Below are positions 7,966 to 17,077 of a DNA stretch of 64,000 bases, one piece after another. Below the pieces are notes generated by a model. The model was not told where the DNA came from, made no database searches, and saw nothing but the letters and a program-made list of their open reading frames with translations. Source of the stretch: Acidocella aquatica (GTDB lineage Bacteria; Pseudomonadota; Alphaproteobacteria; Acetobacterales; Acetobacteraceae); assembly GCF_030160635.1 (NCBI RefSeq), contig NZ_BSOS01000033.1, positions 1 to 64,000 of the forward strand, read 5' to 3'. Within the stretch, counting starts at the first letter, position 1, and each line of letters starts with the position of its first letter. The position numbers were made by a program, and so were the translations under genes.

Positions 7966-8790
7966 ATGCAAAAACTCCTCATCTTTCAATCCCTTTGGGG
8001 CATGCAGCGTTTGCGCGGCCAAACCGGCGAGCCAAGCCTCCCGGAAAAAATCGCGCGAATCGCGGCCGCCGGTTTTGATGGCGTCACCGACCATTTCTAC
8101 GACCGGGCCCATGCCGCCCCCCTGATGGCGCTTCTGCGTGAGCATGGGCTGGCCATCGAGGGTCAGGTTTTTCCGCGCAGCGTTGCCGATCTGGAGCCCG
8201 CGCTCGCCATGGCGGAAGAATTCGGCTGCCACCACATCACCATTCAGGCCATGGCCTGCCCGATGACGGTGAATGAGTGCCTCCCGCTTCTGGAAGGCTG
8301 GCAGCGGCTCGCGGAAAAAACCGGCGTCGCCGTCAATGTCGAGACCCATCGCGGCCGCATGACCAATGATCTGCTGTTTACCATGCAACTTCTTGAGGCC
8401 TTTCCCGGCCTGCGCTTTACCGCCGATCTTTCGCACTATGTAAACGCACGCGAGGTGGAACTGCCGGTCTCCCCGGAGACAGACGCCATGATTACCCGCA
8501 TTCTGGATCACGCCTGGGCGTTTCACGGCCGCGTCGCCGCATCGCATCAGGTGCAGGTGCCAATCAGTTTTCCGCAGCACCAGCCCTGGGTTGCGCAATT
8601 TGAAACCTGGTGGCGCGCGGGCTTCATCAATTGGCGAAACCGCGCGCCGCGCGATGCCACCCTATCGTTCACCTGTGAGCTGGGCCCGGCCCCCTATTCC
8701 ATTACCGGGCCAGACAATGAGGACCTGACAGACCGCTGGCGCGAGGCCCTATTGCTGAAGGAGATGGCGCGCAACCTCTGGAGCGGCTGA
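7966..8790 (+). CDS. Sugar phosphate isomerase/epimerase-like TIM-barrel protein
   Basis: Protein of 274 residues, fourth gene of the mocDEF-like operon, starting 2 bp after the reductase stop. It has the xylose isomerase-like TIM-barrel layout: KIARIAAAGFDGVTDHF (opening helix-strand), VAVNVETHRGR with a metal-type Glu, FTADLSHYV with Asp and His, and TLSFTCELGP near the end. MocC of rhizopine loci and IolE/IolI belong to this superfamily. It is not closely similar to the isomerase at 1525-2589. It probably acts on the demethylated, oxidised product. Only 2 bp separate its stop from the convergent cysQ gene, with no visible terminator. Confidence 0.75.
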   Translation: MQKLLIFQSLWGMQRLRGQTGEPSLPEKIARIAAAGFDGVTDHFYDRAHAAPLMALLREHGLAIEGQVFPRSVADLEPALAMAEEFGCHHITIQAMACPMTVNECLPLLEGWQRLAEKTGVAVNVETHRGRMTNDLLFTMQLLEAFPGLRFTADLSHYVNAREVELPVSPETDAMITRILDHAWAFHGRVAASHQVQVPISFPQHQPWVAQFETWWRAGFINWRNRAPRDATLSFTCELGPAPYSITGPDNEDLTDRWREALLLKEMARNLWSG

Positions 8791-8792
8791 TC

Positions 8793-9512
8793 TCACAGCA
8801 GCCCGAGCACCCTCCCGGCATCTTCCTTTCTGCAAATCAGCAAATCCGGCAGATACGGATTTTCGTTGTTATAAACCAGGGGCGAGCCATCAATCCGGCT
8901 CACATGCAGCCCCGCCGCCAGCGCCACGGCGGCGGGCGCGCAATTGTCCCACTCATATTGCCCGCCGGAATGCAGATAGATATCCGCCTCGCCGCGCAAC
9001 ACCGCCATCGCCTTCGCCCCCGCCGAGCCCATCGGCACCAGCTCGGCGCCCAAAGCCCGCGCCACCGCCACCGCCTCCGCCGCCGGCCGCGTGCGGCTCA
9101 CCAGCATGCGCGGCGTGGCGCCCGCCGGTGGCACCACATGCCCCGCCGCCGAGGTCAGCGTCAGCCCCAGCCCCGGCAGCGCCACCGCGCCCACGACCGG
9201 CGCGCCGTCAATCGCCAGCGCGATATGCACAGCCCAATCCGTGCGCGCCTCGCCATATTCGCGCGTGCCGTCCAGCGGATCAACAATCCAAACCCGGCTG
9301 GCACTCAAGCGCGCCGCATTGTCCTTCTCCTCTTCCGAGAGAATCGCATCATCCGGCCTCTGGCTTTTCAACGCCTCCATGATGAACGCATTGGCCACAC
9401 GGTCCCCCGCCTTGCCCAGCGCCTTCTCCCCGAACAACCCCGATTGCTGCAAGGTCAGCAGCAATTTGCCCGCCGTATCGGCCAGATGCCTGGCCAGCTC
9501 TGTATCGTTCAT
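8793..9512 (-). CDS. cysQ: 3'(2'),5'-bisphosphate nucleotidase CysQ
   Basis: Protein of 239 residues of the inositol monophosphatase superfamily. Metal-binding motifs are ILSEEEKD (about 58-65) and [12 protein letters not shown] (the DPLDGT signature), with the second aspartate motif in [10 protein letters not shown] near the C-terminus. It removes the 3'-phosphate from PAP (and PAPS), recycling the by-product of sulfation. It is the last gene of the cysD-cysNC-cysQ operon, and its ATG overlaps the cysNC stop by 4 bp. Operon context favours CysQ over inositol monophosphatase. Confidence 0.9.
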   Translation of the reverse strand: MNDTELARHLADTAGKLLLTLQQSGLFGEKALGKAGDRVANAFIMEALKSQRPDDAILSEEEKDNAARLSASRVWIVDPLDGTREYGEARTDWAVHIALAIDGAPVVGAVALPGLGLTLTSAAGHVVPPAGATPRMLVSRTRPAAEAVAVARALGAELVPMGSAGAKAMAVLRGEADIYLHSGGQYEWDNCAPAAVALAAGLHVSRIDGSPLVYNNENPYLPDLLICRKEDAGRVLGLL

Positions 9513-11425
9513 GGGATCAGCCTTTCGATGATGATATCCACCGCCTGCTCCGGCGTCAGCTTTGTCGTGTCAATCCGTATCTCCGGTGTCTGCGGCGGCT
9601 CGTAGGGGCTGTCGATGCCGGTGAAATTCTTCAGCGCCCCGCTGCGGGCTTTTTTATACAGCCCCTTCACGTCGCGCGCCTCGGCCTCGGCCAATGGCGT
9701 GTCGATGTGAATTTCGATGAACTCGCCGCCCGCCATCATCTCGCGCACCATCTGCCGCTCGGCGCGGAACGGGCTGATGAACGCGGTGATCACGATCAGC
9801 CCCGCATCGGTCATCAGCTTCGCCACCTCGCCCACGCGGCGGATGTTCTCGATCCGGTCAGCTTCGGTAAAGCCGAGGTCCTTGTTCAGCCCATGGCGCA
9901 CATTATCGCCGTCGAGCAGGAAGGTATGCCGGTTCATGCGCACCAGTTTCTTCTCGACCAGATTGGCGATGGTGGATTTGCCCGCCCCCGAGAGGCCGGT
10001 GAACCACAGCACCGCCGGCTTCTGGTTCTTCAGGCTGGCATGCGTCTCGCGGGAAATATCCAGCGCCTGCCAATGCACATTCTGCGAGCGCCGCAGCGCG
10101 AAATGCAGCATGCCCGCCGCCACCGTGGCGTTGGTGATCTTGTCGATGAGGATAAACCCGCCGAGCGTGCGGTTGGCCTCATACGGCTCAAAGGGGATCG
10201 GCCGGTCGGTGGCGAGGTTGGTCACGCCGATGGCGTTCAGCTCCAGCGTCTTCGCCGCCATATGCTCCATGGTGTTTACATTCACCTGATATTTCGGCGC
10301 CTGCACCGTGGCGGTCACCGTCTGCGTGCCAAGCTTCAGCCAATAGGGCCGGCCGGGGATCAACGCTTCATCGGCCATCCATACAATCACGGCCTCGAAC
10401 TGGTCCGCCACTTCCGGTGGCGCATCGGCAATGCTGATCACATCGCCGCGTGAGCAATCCACCTCATCGGCGAAGCACAACGTCACAGATTGCCCGGCCA
10501 CCGCCTGGTCCAGATCGCCACCGATGGTGACAATGCGCGTAATCGTCGAGGTCTTACCCGACGGCAGCACCCGCACGGCATCGCCCGGCCGCACCGCACC
10601 GCTGGCAATCAGCCCAGAGAAGCCACGGAAGTCCAGATTAGGCCGGTTCACCCACTGCACCGGCATGCGGAACGGTTTGGCCTGGTCCGCCGTGACATCA
10701 AGCTCAACCGCCTCCAAATGCGCGATCAACGGCACGCCATCATACCACGGCGTGTTCTCCGATTTGGTGGTGATGTTGTCGCCCATGAAGCCGGAGATCG
10801 GCATCGGGGTGAATTCCTTGATGCCGATGCTCTGCGCGAACTTCGTATAATCGGCGACAATCGCATCATATTTCGCCTGATCGTAGCCGATCAGGTCCAT
10901 CTTGTTCACCGCCAATACGATGTTCTTGATGCCGATGAGATGCGCGAGGTAGGAATGCCGCCGCGTCTGCGTCAGCACCCCCTTGCGGGCATCGATCAAA
11001 ATCACCGCCAGGTCGGCCGTCGAGGCGCCGGTGACCATGTTGCGCGTATATTGCTCATGGCCGGGCGTGTCGGCGACGATGAACTTGCGCTTCTCGGTGG
11101 CAAAAAACCGGTAGGCGACATCGATGGTAATACCCTGCTCGCGCTCGGCCGCGAGGCCATCCACCAGCAGCGCAAAATCAATATTCTGCCCCTGCGTGCC
11201 GGCCCGTTTGGAATCCGCCTCAAGTGCCGCCAGTTGATCCTCGAAGATCATCTTCGAATCATACAGCAACCGCCCGATCAGCGTCGATTTGCCGTCATCC
11301 ACCGAGCCGCAGGTGATGAAGCGCAGCAGCGATTTGTGCTGGTGCTGCACCAGATACGCGTCAATATCCGCGGCGATCAGCGCATCGGTCTGATAGGAGG
11401 ACTCTTTTGTGGTGCTAACGGACAT
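9509..11425 (-). CDS. cysNC: Bifunctional sulfate adenylyltransferase subunit 1 / APS kinase (CysNC)
   Basis: Protein of 638 residues that fuses two activities. Residues 30-455 are the GTPase subunit CysN, with GSVDDGKST (40-48), DTPGH (119-123) and NKMD (174-177). Residues 465-638 are the APS kinase CysC, with P-loop GLSGAGKST (477-485). With CysD it makes APS from sulfate and ATP driven by GTP hydrolysis, then phosphorylates APS to PAPS. Same architecture as rhizobial NodQ. The ATG overlaps the cysD stop by one base (TGATG). A PAPS-producing operon fits assimilation or sulfation; a sulfotransferase gene is found at 47062-47883. Confidence 0.96.
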   Translation of the reverse strand: MSVSTTKESSYQTDALIAADIDAYLVQHQHKSLLRFITCGSVDDGKSTLIGRLLYDSKMIFEDQLAALEADSKRAGTQGQNIDFALLVDGLAAEREQGITIDVAYRFFATEKRKFIVADTPGHEQYTRNMVTGASTADLAVILIDARKGVLTQTRRHSYLAHLIGIKNIVLAVNKMDLIGYDQAKYDAIVADYTKFAQSIGIKEFTPMPISGFMGDNITTKSENTPWYDGVPLIAHLEAVELDVTADQAKPFRMPVQWVNRPNLDFRGFSGLIASGAVRPGDAVRVLPSGKTSTITRIVTIGGDLDQAVAGQSVTLCFADEVDCSRGDVISIADAPPEVADQFEAVIVWMADEALIPGRPYWLKLGTQTVTATVQAPKYQVNVNTMEHMAAKTLELNAIGVTNLATDRPIPFEPYEANRTLGGFILIDKITNATVAAGMLHFALRRSQNVHWQALDISRETHASLKNQKPAVLWFTGLSGAGKSTIANLVEKKLVRMNRHTFLLDGDNVRHGLNKDLGFTEADRIENIRRVGEVAKLMTDAGLIVITAFISPFRAERQMVREMMAGGEFIEIHIDTPLAEAEARDVKGLYKKARSGALKNFTGIDSPYEPPQTPEIRIDTTKLTPEQAVDIIIERLIP

Positions 11426-12339
11426 CAGAAATACCCCTCCTGTTTCTTCTTCTCCATGCTGGCCGCCTGGTCGTGGTCAATGGCGCGGCCCTGACGCTCG
11501 GATGTCGTGGTCAGCAGCATCTCCTGGATCACCTGCGGCAGCGTGGTCGCCTCGGATTCCACGGCGCCGGTGAGCGGGTAGCAGCCCAGCGTGCGGAAAC
11601 GCACGGATTTCATCTCCGGCACCTCGCCGGGGCGCAGGCGGAAGCGCTCGTCATCGACCATGATGGTCAAGCCATCGCGCTGCACCACCGGCCGCTTCGC
11701 CGCGAAATACAGCGGCACGATCGGGATGTTCTCCAAATGGATATATTGCCAGATATCAAGCTCGGTCCAGTTGGAAATCGGAAACACGCGGATGCTCTCG
11801 CCCTTGGCCTTGCGCGCGTTATATAAATTCCACAGCTCCGGGCGCTGGTTTTTCGGGTCCCAGCGGTGGTTGGCGGAGCGGAACGAGAAAATCCGCTCCT
11901 TCGCGCGCGATTTCTCCTCATCGCGCCGCGCGCCGCCAAAGGCCGCGTCAAAGCCGTATTTGTCCAGCGCCTGCTTCAACCCTTCGGTTTTCCACATATC
12001 CGTGTGCAGCCCGCCGTGGTCAAACGGGTTGATCCCCCGTTCGGCGGCCTCCGGGTTGTGGTACACCAGCAACTCCATGCCGCTCTCGCGCGCCATGCGG
12101 TCGCGCAGCTCATACATTGCCTTGAACTTCCAAGTCGTATCCACATGCAGCAACGGAAACGGCGGCGGGCTCGGGTAGAACGCCTTGCGCGCCAGATGCA
12201 GCATCACCGCCGAATCCTTGCCCACGGAATACAGCATCACCGGCTTCTCAGCCTCCGCCACAACCTCACGCATGATATGGATCGACTCAGCCTCCAGCCG
12301 CTGTAGGTGAGTCAGGTTCGTGTTGGCCGCGCCCGTCAT
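11425..12339 (-). CDS. cysD: Sulfate adenylyltransferase subunit 2 (CysD)
   Basis: Protein of 304 residues. The start is the ATG of MTGAANTNL, preceded by GGAGGGG; the longer open frame upstream is not credible. The ATP pyrophosphatase PP-motif is SVGKDSAVM near residue 38, followed by conserved [16 protein letters not shown] and the [15 protein letters not shown] segments typical of CysD. It adenylylates sulfate to APS together with CysN. First gene of the cysD-cysNC-cysQ operon. A perfect 14-bp palindrome (12405-12418) lies in its upstream region, shared with a divergent LuxR-type gene. Confidence 0.96.
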   Translation of the reverse strand: MTGAANTNLTHLQRLEAESIHIMREVVAEAEKPVMLYSVGKDSAVMLHLARKAFYPSPPPFPLLHVDTTWKFKAMYELRDRMARESGMELLVYHNPEAAERGINPFDHGGLHTDMWKTEGLKQALDKYGFDAAFGGARRDEEKSRAKERIFSFRSANHRWDPKNQRPELWNLYNARKAKGESIRVFPISNWTELDIWQYIHLENIPIVPLYFAAKRPVVQRDGLTIMVDDERFRLRPGEVPEMKSVRFRTLGCYPLTGAVESEATTLPQVIQEMLLTTTSERQGRAIDHDQAASMEKKKQEGYF

Positions 12340-12404
12340 GGAAATGCCCCTCCAATTTCTTGCTTTCGCTCCGCACTCATGATAACCGCTCGCCTTCAGC
12401 TCCA

Positions 12405-12418
12405 CCCCCATATGGGGG
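12405..12418. promoter_or_regulatory. Perfect 14-bp palindrome in the cysD/luxR-type gap
   Basis: CCCCCATATGGGGG is a perfect dyad, 66 bp from the cysD start and 22 bp before the chosen start of the LuxR-type gene. Its position between two divergent genes fits an operator for a dimeric regulator. No promoter hexamers could be assigned with confidence. Confidence 0.4.
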
Positions 12419-12440
12419 CAAAACGGCGAGATCGCGGGAA

Positions 12441-13535
12441 ATGAGAAGCATCGACGAACTGGATATGGTCGAAGCCCTCCACGAGGGGCAGTTCGAGCAG
12501 CCGCTATGGTCCACATTCCTGGAGCGGCTGCGCCGGCGTGCCCAGGCCGATTACGCAAGCCTCCTCATCCGCCGCGCGGAGGCGCCGTTCAATGAGCTGA
12601 TCGAGCTGTTCGCCCGCGCCCCCGGCGATCCCGGCCGCCTGCGCTTCGAGACCATCTACCTGCTCGACCCGCAGCGTTACCATGCGCTGAGGCCCGGCCG
12701 GGTGTACGACCTGCAGGACCTGCGCGAGCCGCCCGCCGCACCCCAAAACGCCGGCAACCCGGAGCTTGGGGAATTCCAGCATGCGCAGCTCATGCGCGTG
12801 GCCGAGCCGGGCGGCTGCACGGCCTGGGTGGTGATCGCGCGCCGGGCCAGGCCGTTCGGCGCGGCCGAGGGCGCGTTGCTCAGCTCGCTTGCCCGGCATA
12901 TCGGGCTTGCGGTCCGCGCCTTCGTCGCGGTCGAGCGCGAACGCTACCGCAGCGAGGTCGCGCAGCACGCCCTGCACCGGCTCAACTTTGGCTGGATGTC
13001 GCTGGCGGCCGATGGCCAGTTGATCGATTTCGACGTCAACGCCGAGCGGATGCTGCAACGCTCCCAGGTGCTGCGCCGCACCTCCCGCGGCAGGCTGATG
13101 CTCGCCTCGCCGGAGGCGGACCGCGCGCTGGGGAAGGCGCTGCGTACCTTCGAGGCCAACCCCCTGGCCCGGCCGCAGGCGATTCACCTGTCGGACGAAC
13201 CCTGGATTGATATATTGGTCCTCTCCACGGCCGACCGCGCGATGCCCGCAAACCGGACCCGCGCCCCCATGACGATCATCTATATTCACGGCGATGAGCA
13301 GACGAGCACGCATCGCGTGGAACAGATCGTTGATCTCTTCGGTCTGTCGCGCAACGAGGCCCGGCTCGCCCTCGCCCTCAGCCGGGGGCGCAGCATCGCC
13401 GAGGCGGCGGAGGAGATCGGCATCAGCCTTGAGACCGCGCGCAGCTACTCCAAAAACGTCTACGCCAAAACCGGCACGCGGCGGCAGGCAGATCTCGTGC
13501 GGCTGATCCTCATCAGCGTCATCACCCTGGCCTGA
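12441..13535 (+). CDS. LuxR-type (C-terminal HTH) transcriptional regulator
   Basis: Protein of 364 residues from the ATG of MRSIDELDM; a TTG further upstream (12360) is in frame but less likely. The N-terminal 290 residues hold a sensor-like region with no family I can name; a PAS/GAF-type fold is possible. The C-terminal 65 residues form a LuxR/FixJ-type helix-turn-helix ([15 protein letters not shown], then [19 protein letters not shown]). No phosphoacceptor domain is seen, so it is not a standard response regulator. It is divergent from cysD, and its 3' end overlaps the convergent ackA end by 14 bp. Target genes unknown. Confidence 0.72.
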   Translation: MRSIDELDMVEALHEGQFEQPLWSTFLERLRRRAQADYASLLIRRAEAPFNELIELFARAPGDPGRLRFETIYLLDPQRYHALRPGRVYDLQDLREPPAAPQNAGNPELGEFQHAQLMRVAEPGGCTAWVVIARRARPFGAAEGALLSSLARHIGLAVRAFVAVERERYRSEVAQHALHRLNFGWMSLAADGQLIDFDVNAERMLQRSQVLRRTSRGRLMLASPEADRALGKALRTFEANPLARPQAIHLSDEPWIDILVLSTADRAMPANRTRAPMTIIYIHGDEQTSTHRVEQIVDLFGLSRNEARLALALSRGRSIAEAAEEIGISLETARSYSKNVYAKTGTRRQADLVRLILISVITLA

Positions 13536-14727
13536 CCGGCCGCAACCGCCCCCCCGCGCCGATCACCTCCCGGCAATGCGTGGCCAGCATCGCCTCTTCG
13601 TCAGCCGGGATCACGCGAACCTCGACACCGCTGGCGGCGGTGCTGATGAGGGGAGCGTTGGCGGCGTTGGCCTCGGGCGCGAGCGCCAGGCCGAGCCAGC
13701 CGAGGCGGGCGCAGATGGCGGCGCGGATCTCCGGGGCATGTTCGCCGATCCCCGCCGTGAAGATCAGGCCGTCCAACCCGCCGAGCGAGGTGATGAGACC
13801 GGCGATGTGGCGCGCCGCGGTGGCGGCGAAAAGTGTGAGCGCCTCGGCGGCTTCAGGTGCCGGGCTGGCGAGCAGGGTGCGCACATCGCCCGAAAGGCCG
13901 GAGACGCCGAGCAGGCCCGATTGCTTGTAGAGCAAGGTGGTCAGCGCCTCGGCGTTCATGCCGCGTGACTGCATGAGGTAGAGCAGCACGCCAGGGTCGA
14001 TGGCGCCGGCGCGGGTGCCCATCATCAACCCATCAAGCGCGGTAAAACCCATGGAGGTATCAACCGATTTTCCCCCCGCCATGGCGCACAGGCTGGCGCC
14101 GTTGCCAAGATGCGCAACGATGACGCGGCCCCGCGCCAGGCCGGGCGCCACCACGGGCAGGCGGGAGGCGATGTATTCATATGAGAGGCCATGAAACCCA
14201 TACCGGCGCACGCCTTCATCATAAAAATGCCGGGGCAGGGCGAAGCGCGCGGCGGCCTCGGGCAGTGTGTGGTGGAAGGCCGTGTCAAAACTGCCGGTCT
14301 GCGCCAGGCCGGGGCGCAGCGCCATCACCGCGCGCACGGCGGCGAGATTGTGCGGCTGATGCAACGGTGCGAGCGCCACAAACGTCTCCAGCTCGCTCAG
14401 GGTGGCGGCGGTGAGGCGGATGGGAGCGGTGAATCTGCCGCCGCCATGGACGATACGGTGGCCGCAGGCGATCAGGCGGTCCTCGCCCAGATGCGTGTCC
14501 ACCCAGTCCAACAGGGCGCCGAGCAGATCCTCATGCGTGAGCGGGGCATGGTCCGGCCATGTATGTTCCAGAGCCAGCTTACCCCCGGTGTGGATGCAGA
14601 GATGCGGCGCGGCGCCGATGTTCTCCACCTCGCCGGCGGCGATGCGGATAAGGTCTGGGCCGGTTTCAAACAATGCGAATTTGATGCTGGAAGACCCGGC
14701 GTTGAGCGTCAGGATCGCGTCAGGCAC
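13522..14727 (-). CDS. ackA: Acetate kinase
   Basis: Protein of 401 residues, close to the family length. The start is the GTG of the VPDAILTLNAGSSS segment, with AAGGAG upstream; the longer frame overlaps the previous gene too far. Signatures are LNAGSSSIKF (N-terminal), GHRIVHGG, and the ASKHA phosphate loops AHLGNGAS and FTAGIGEHA. It interconverts acetyl phosphate plus ADP with acetate plus ATP; propionate or butyrate use is possible. The start overlaps the stop of the phosphotransacylase fusion gene by 8 bp, so the two steps from acyl-CoA to acid are coupled. Confidence 0.95.
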   Translation of the reverse strand: MPDAILTLNAGSSSIKFALFETGPDLIRIAAGEVENIGAAPHLCIHTGGKLALEHTWPDHAPLTHEDLLGALLDWVDTHLGEDRLIACGHRIVHGGGRFTAPIRLTAATLSELETFVALAPLHQPHNLAAVRAVMALRPGLAQTGSFDTAFHHTLPEAAARFALPRHFYDEGVRRYGFHGLSYEYIASRLPVVAPGLARGRVIVAHLGNGASLCAMAGGKSVDTSMGFTALDGLMMGTRAGAIDPGVLLYLMQSRGMNAEALTTLLYKQSGLLGVSGLSGDVRTLLASPAPEAAEALTLFAATAARHIAGLITSLGGLDGLIFTAGIGEHAPEIRAAICARLGWLGLALAPEANAANAPLISTAASGVEVRVIPADEEAMLATHCREVIGAGGRLRPVRPG

Positions 14728-16165
14728 CCGCCGCCGCTCCTTGAGCGAACGCCGCATTCGCTTCTGGCGCAACCAACGCCTTCGCCCCGGCCAGGATCAC
14801 CGCCAGGGCGCAGGAGGCCATGCGCGCGCGCGCATCGTCGGCGCGGCTGGTCAGGATGATGGGCACGCTGGCCCCAAGCACGATGCCGGCAGCGTCCGCA
14901 TTGGCGAGGAAGGTGAGCTGCTTGGCCAATATATTGCCAGCCTCGATGCTGGGGACGACCAGAATATCCGCCAGCCCCGCGACCGGCGAGGAAATACCCT
15001 TCTGCGCCGCCGCGGTCGCGTTGATGGCGTTATCAAAGGCGAGGGGCCCATCCAGCAAGGCGCCGGTGATCTGTCCGCGCTCGGCCATCTTGCACAAGGC
15101 CGCGGCATCCAGCGTGGCCTGCATCGCCGGATTCACGGTCTCCACCGCCGCCAGAATGGCGACGCGCGGCGTGGCGATGCCCAGCACATGCGCAAGCTCG
15201 ATGGCATTCTGGATGATGTGGGTTTTGTCTTCCAGATCGGGCGCGATGTTGATGGCGGCGTCGGTCACCAGCAGAGGCTTGGGGTAGGATGGCACGTCCA
15301 TGACATAAACATGGCTGAGGCGTTTGCCGGTACGCAGGCCGGTCTGCGCGGCGGTGACCTCGTGCAGCAGCTCATCGGTGTGCAACGAGCCTTTCATCAG
15401 CAGCTTGGCCCGCCCCATGCGCACCAGCTCAACCGCGCGGGCGGCGGATTGGTGGCTGTGGGCGGTGGGCTCAATGCGGAAGGCGCTGATATCCAGCCCA
15501 TGGGTCTTGGCGGTGGCGCGGATTCTGTCCGCCGGGCCGACCAGGATGGGCGTGATAAGCCCCGCCCGCGCGGCCTCCACGGCGGCGAGCAGCGAGACTT
15601 CGTCGCACGGATGCGCGATCGCGGTGGGCAGCGGCGAACCCGCACCCGCACGGCTGAGCAGGCTGCGCAAATGCTCATGGCGCAGCAGCCGCACCTCCGG
15701 CAGCACAATGGCGCGGCGGCTGATCTTCTCCTCCGGCGCCTTCACCGTGGCGGTGCCGTGCAGGACGATGGCGCCATCCTGGTTGCGGCAGGTGCAATCA
15801 AGGATAACACGATGGTTCTGGGCAATTTTCTCCGACACGATAACCGTGGCGGTAACCGTGTCCCCAGGGCTGACAGGGGCCAGAAACCGCAAATCCTGGC
15901 CGAGATAGATGGTCCCCGGCCCCGGCAGCTTGGTGCCGAGCACGGCGGAGATCAGCCCGGCGGTGAGCACGCCCTGGGCGATGATATGGTGGAACAGGCC
16001 CGATGCCGCATATTCGGCGTCGAGATGCGCCGGGTTGATGTCCCCGGAAATGACCGAGAACAGAGCGATGTCGTCCAGCGTGATCTTGCGCGACAAGCTG
16101 GCGCTATCACCGGGCGCGATGTCGCCGAAAACCCGGTTCTCAATAATTTCGGTGTTTATATCCAT
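14720..16165 (-). CDS. Bifunctional MaoC-type hydratase / phosphate acetyl(butyryl)transferase
   Basis: Protein of 481 residues with two domains. Residues 1-145 are a MaoC-like hot-dog hydratase; ALFSVISGDINPAHLD carries the Asp and His of the hydratase motif. Residues 170-481 are a phosphotransacylase (LLMKGSLHTDELL and a C-terminal SRADDARARMAS segment). The fusion should hydrate an enoyl-CoA and transfer the acyl group of an acyl-CoA to phosphate, feeding the acetate kinase encoded next. A TTG five codons upstream is in frame; the ATG of MDINTEIIE was chosen because of a GAGAGG upstream. The fusion type is known in alpha- and betaproteobacteria, often near polyhydroxybutyrate genes, which suits the phasin-like neighbour. 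Confidence 0.92.
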   Translation of the reverse strand: MDINTEIIENRVFGDIAPGDSASLSRKITLDDIALFSVISGDINPAHLDAEYAASGLFHHIIAQGVLTAGLISAVLGTKLPGPGTIYLGQDLRFLAPVSPGDTVTATVIVSEKIAQNHRVILDCTCRNQDGAIVLHGTATVKAPEEKISRRAIVLPEVRLLRHEHLRSLLSRAGAGSPLPTAIAHPCDEVSLLAAVEAARAGLITPILVGPADRIRATAKTHGLDISAFRIEPTAHSHQSAARAVELVRMGRAKLLMKGSLHTDELLHEVTAAQTGLRTGKRLSHVYVMDVPSYPKPLLVTDAAINIAPDLEDKTHIIQNAIELAHVLGIATPRVAILAAVETVNPAMQATLDAAALCKMAERGQITGALLDGPLAFDNAINATAAAQKGISSPVAGLADILVVPSIEAGNILAKQLTFLANADAAGIVLGASVPIILTSRADDARARMASCALAVILAGAKALVAPEANAAFAQGAAAGA

Positions 16166-16278
16166 GCAGGCCTCTCGCAACTTCAGAGCTTTAGAGCAAC
16201 ATCCGGTCAGATGGAATCATTTGAGCGGATAAAGTCGTCCGCAAAACAACGCGTCAGCAGGTTCTCCGGCCTCTGGCT

Positions 16279-16545
16279 TCAGGCGGCGCGTTCATCGGTT
16301 TTGCGCGCCGCCTCGCTGGGGCGTTCGGCCTCCGCCGGGGCGGCCTGGGCGAACAGGGCGCTGAGAAAAACGGTGTTGGCCCGCATCAAGGCCTGACCAT
16401 AGGCGACCTGCGCCTCGGCGAGGTTGCGCGCCATCTGATTAAGCTGTTCGAAAGCCTTGCCGCTGGGCATGAAATTCTGCGGCGCGGCGAACAGGTTCTG
16501 CGGAATCTGGAAGGCTTCGAAAGGGTTCGTTGGTTTCCCGGTCAT
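16279..16545 (-). CDS. Short phasin-like protein
   Basis: Protein of 88 residues starting at the ATG after GAGGAGA. It has an N-terminal stretch with several FxxPQN-type turns, then an amphipathic helix (KAFEQLNQMARNLAEAQVAY) and an Ala/Glu-rich tail. The pattern is that of phasins and poly-beta-hydroxybutyrate-associated proteins, but it is shorter than usual. It is upstream of the phosphotransacylase-ackA pair and transcribed with it or just before it, about 110 bp apart. The assignment is by composition and context only. Confidence 0.55.
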   Translation of the reverse strand: MTGKPTNPFEAFQIPQNLFAAPQNFMPSGKAFEQLNQMARNLAEAQVAYGQALMRANTVFLSALFAQAAPAEAERPSEAARKTDERAA

Positions 16546-16683
16546 GGCAGTCTCCTCAGGCAAAAGCTGAGTTTAACCTTTGCATGAAACCGGGGGTGAA
16601 AGCTTGACCTGAATCAACATTAACAAAACGCAATGCGGAACGAGGAGCGGTTTCTTAAACATTTCGTGCCTAAACCTGCGGGT

Positions 16684-17004
16684 ATGAAGGCTTCCCGACC
16701 TGCGCGCCACCCGGCCGCATCCTGGCTCCTGCCGTCCGCGCTGGCGCTCTTCTCGCTGGCCGCGGCCGTGGGGATAGATCTGCAACCCGCCGCGCGGGGG
16801 CCGGTGGCCGCGGTGTTTCCGCCCTGGTGGAGCGGCGCGCGCGCCATGCTGGCCGCCGCGTCCGCTGGGCCTGTGGTGCGCCTGGGCGCGCTGCCGTTCA
16901 TCGTGGTGGCGCTGCCGGTTGCGGGCGATGGCTTCGCGCGGTTGCGCGGCCAGGGCGCCTGGCTGCTGCTCAATCCACAAGCCCTTGGCGGCTGCGGCAA
17001 ATGA
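16684..17004 (+). CDS. Small hypothetical membrane protein
   Basis: Protein of 106 residues from the ATG of MKASRPARH; an ATG at 16633 and a GTG at 16666 are in the same frame and no start has a convincing ribosome site. One hydrophobic segment (about 15-30) follows a positively charged N-terminus, so the protein is anchored or exported. A second hydrophobic stretch lies at about 60-80. Family not recognised. It precedes a membrane chemoreceptor gene by 73 bp and may be co-transcribed with it. Confidence 0.5.
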   Translation: MKASRPARHPAASWLLPSALALFSLAAAVGIDLQPAARGPVAAVFPPWWSGARAMLAAASAGPVVRLGALPFIVVALPVAGDGFARLRGQGAWLLLNPQALGGCGK

Positions 17005-17077
17005 TCGCGCCTGGAAACCCTAAACGCGCTGGAAACCCCAAACCCGCCGAAAAACTGAAACTGCTTGGAAAACCGAC

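Noticed and set aside
16188-16250. TTTAGAGCAACATCCGGTC and following bases resemble a dispersed intergenic repeat seen in other alphaproteobacteria.
   Set aside because: Only one copy in this window, no internal symmetry, and the resemblance rests on memory.
14402-16396. A 664-codon open frame on the + strand, antisense to ackA and the phosphotransacylase gene.
   Set aside because: It mirrors strongly coding genes in a GC-rich genome, has no family motifs and a biased composition; a shadow frame.
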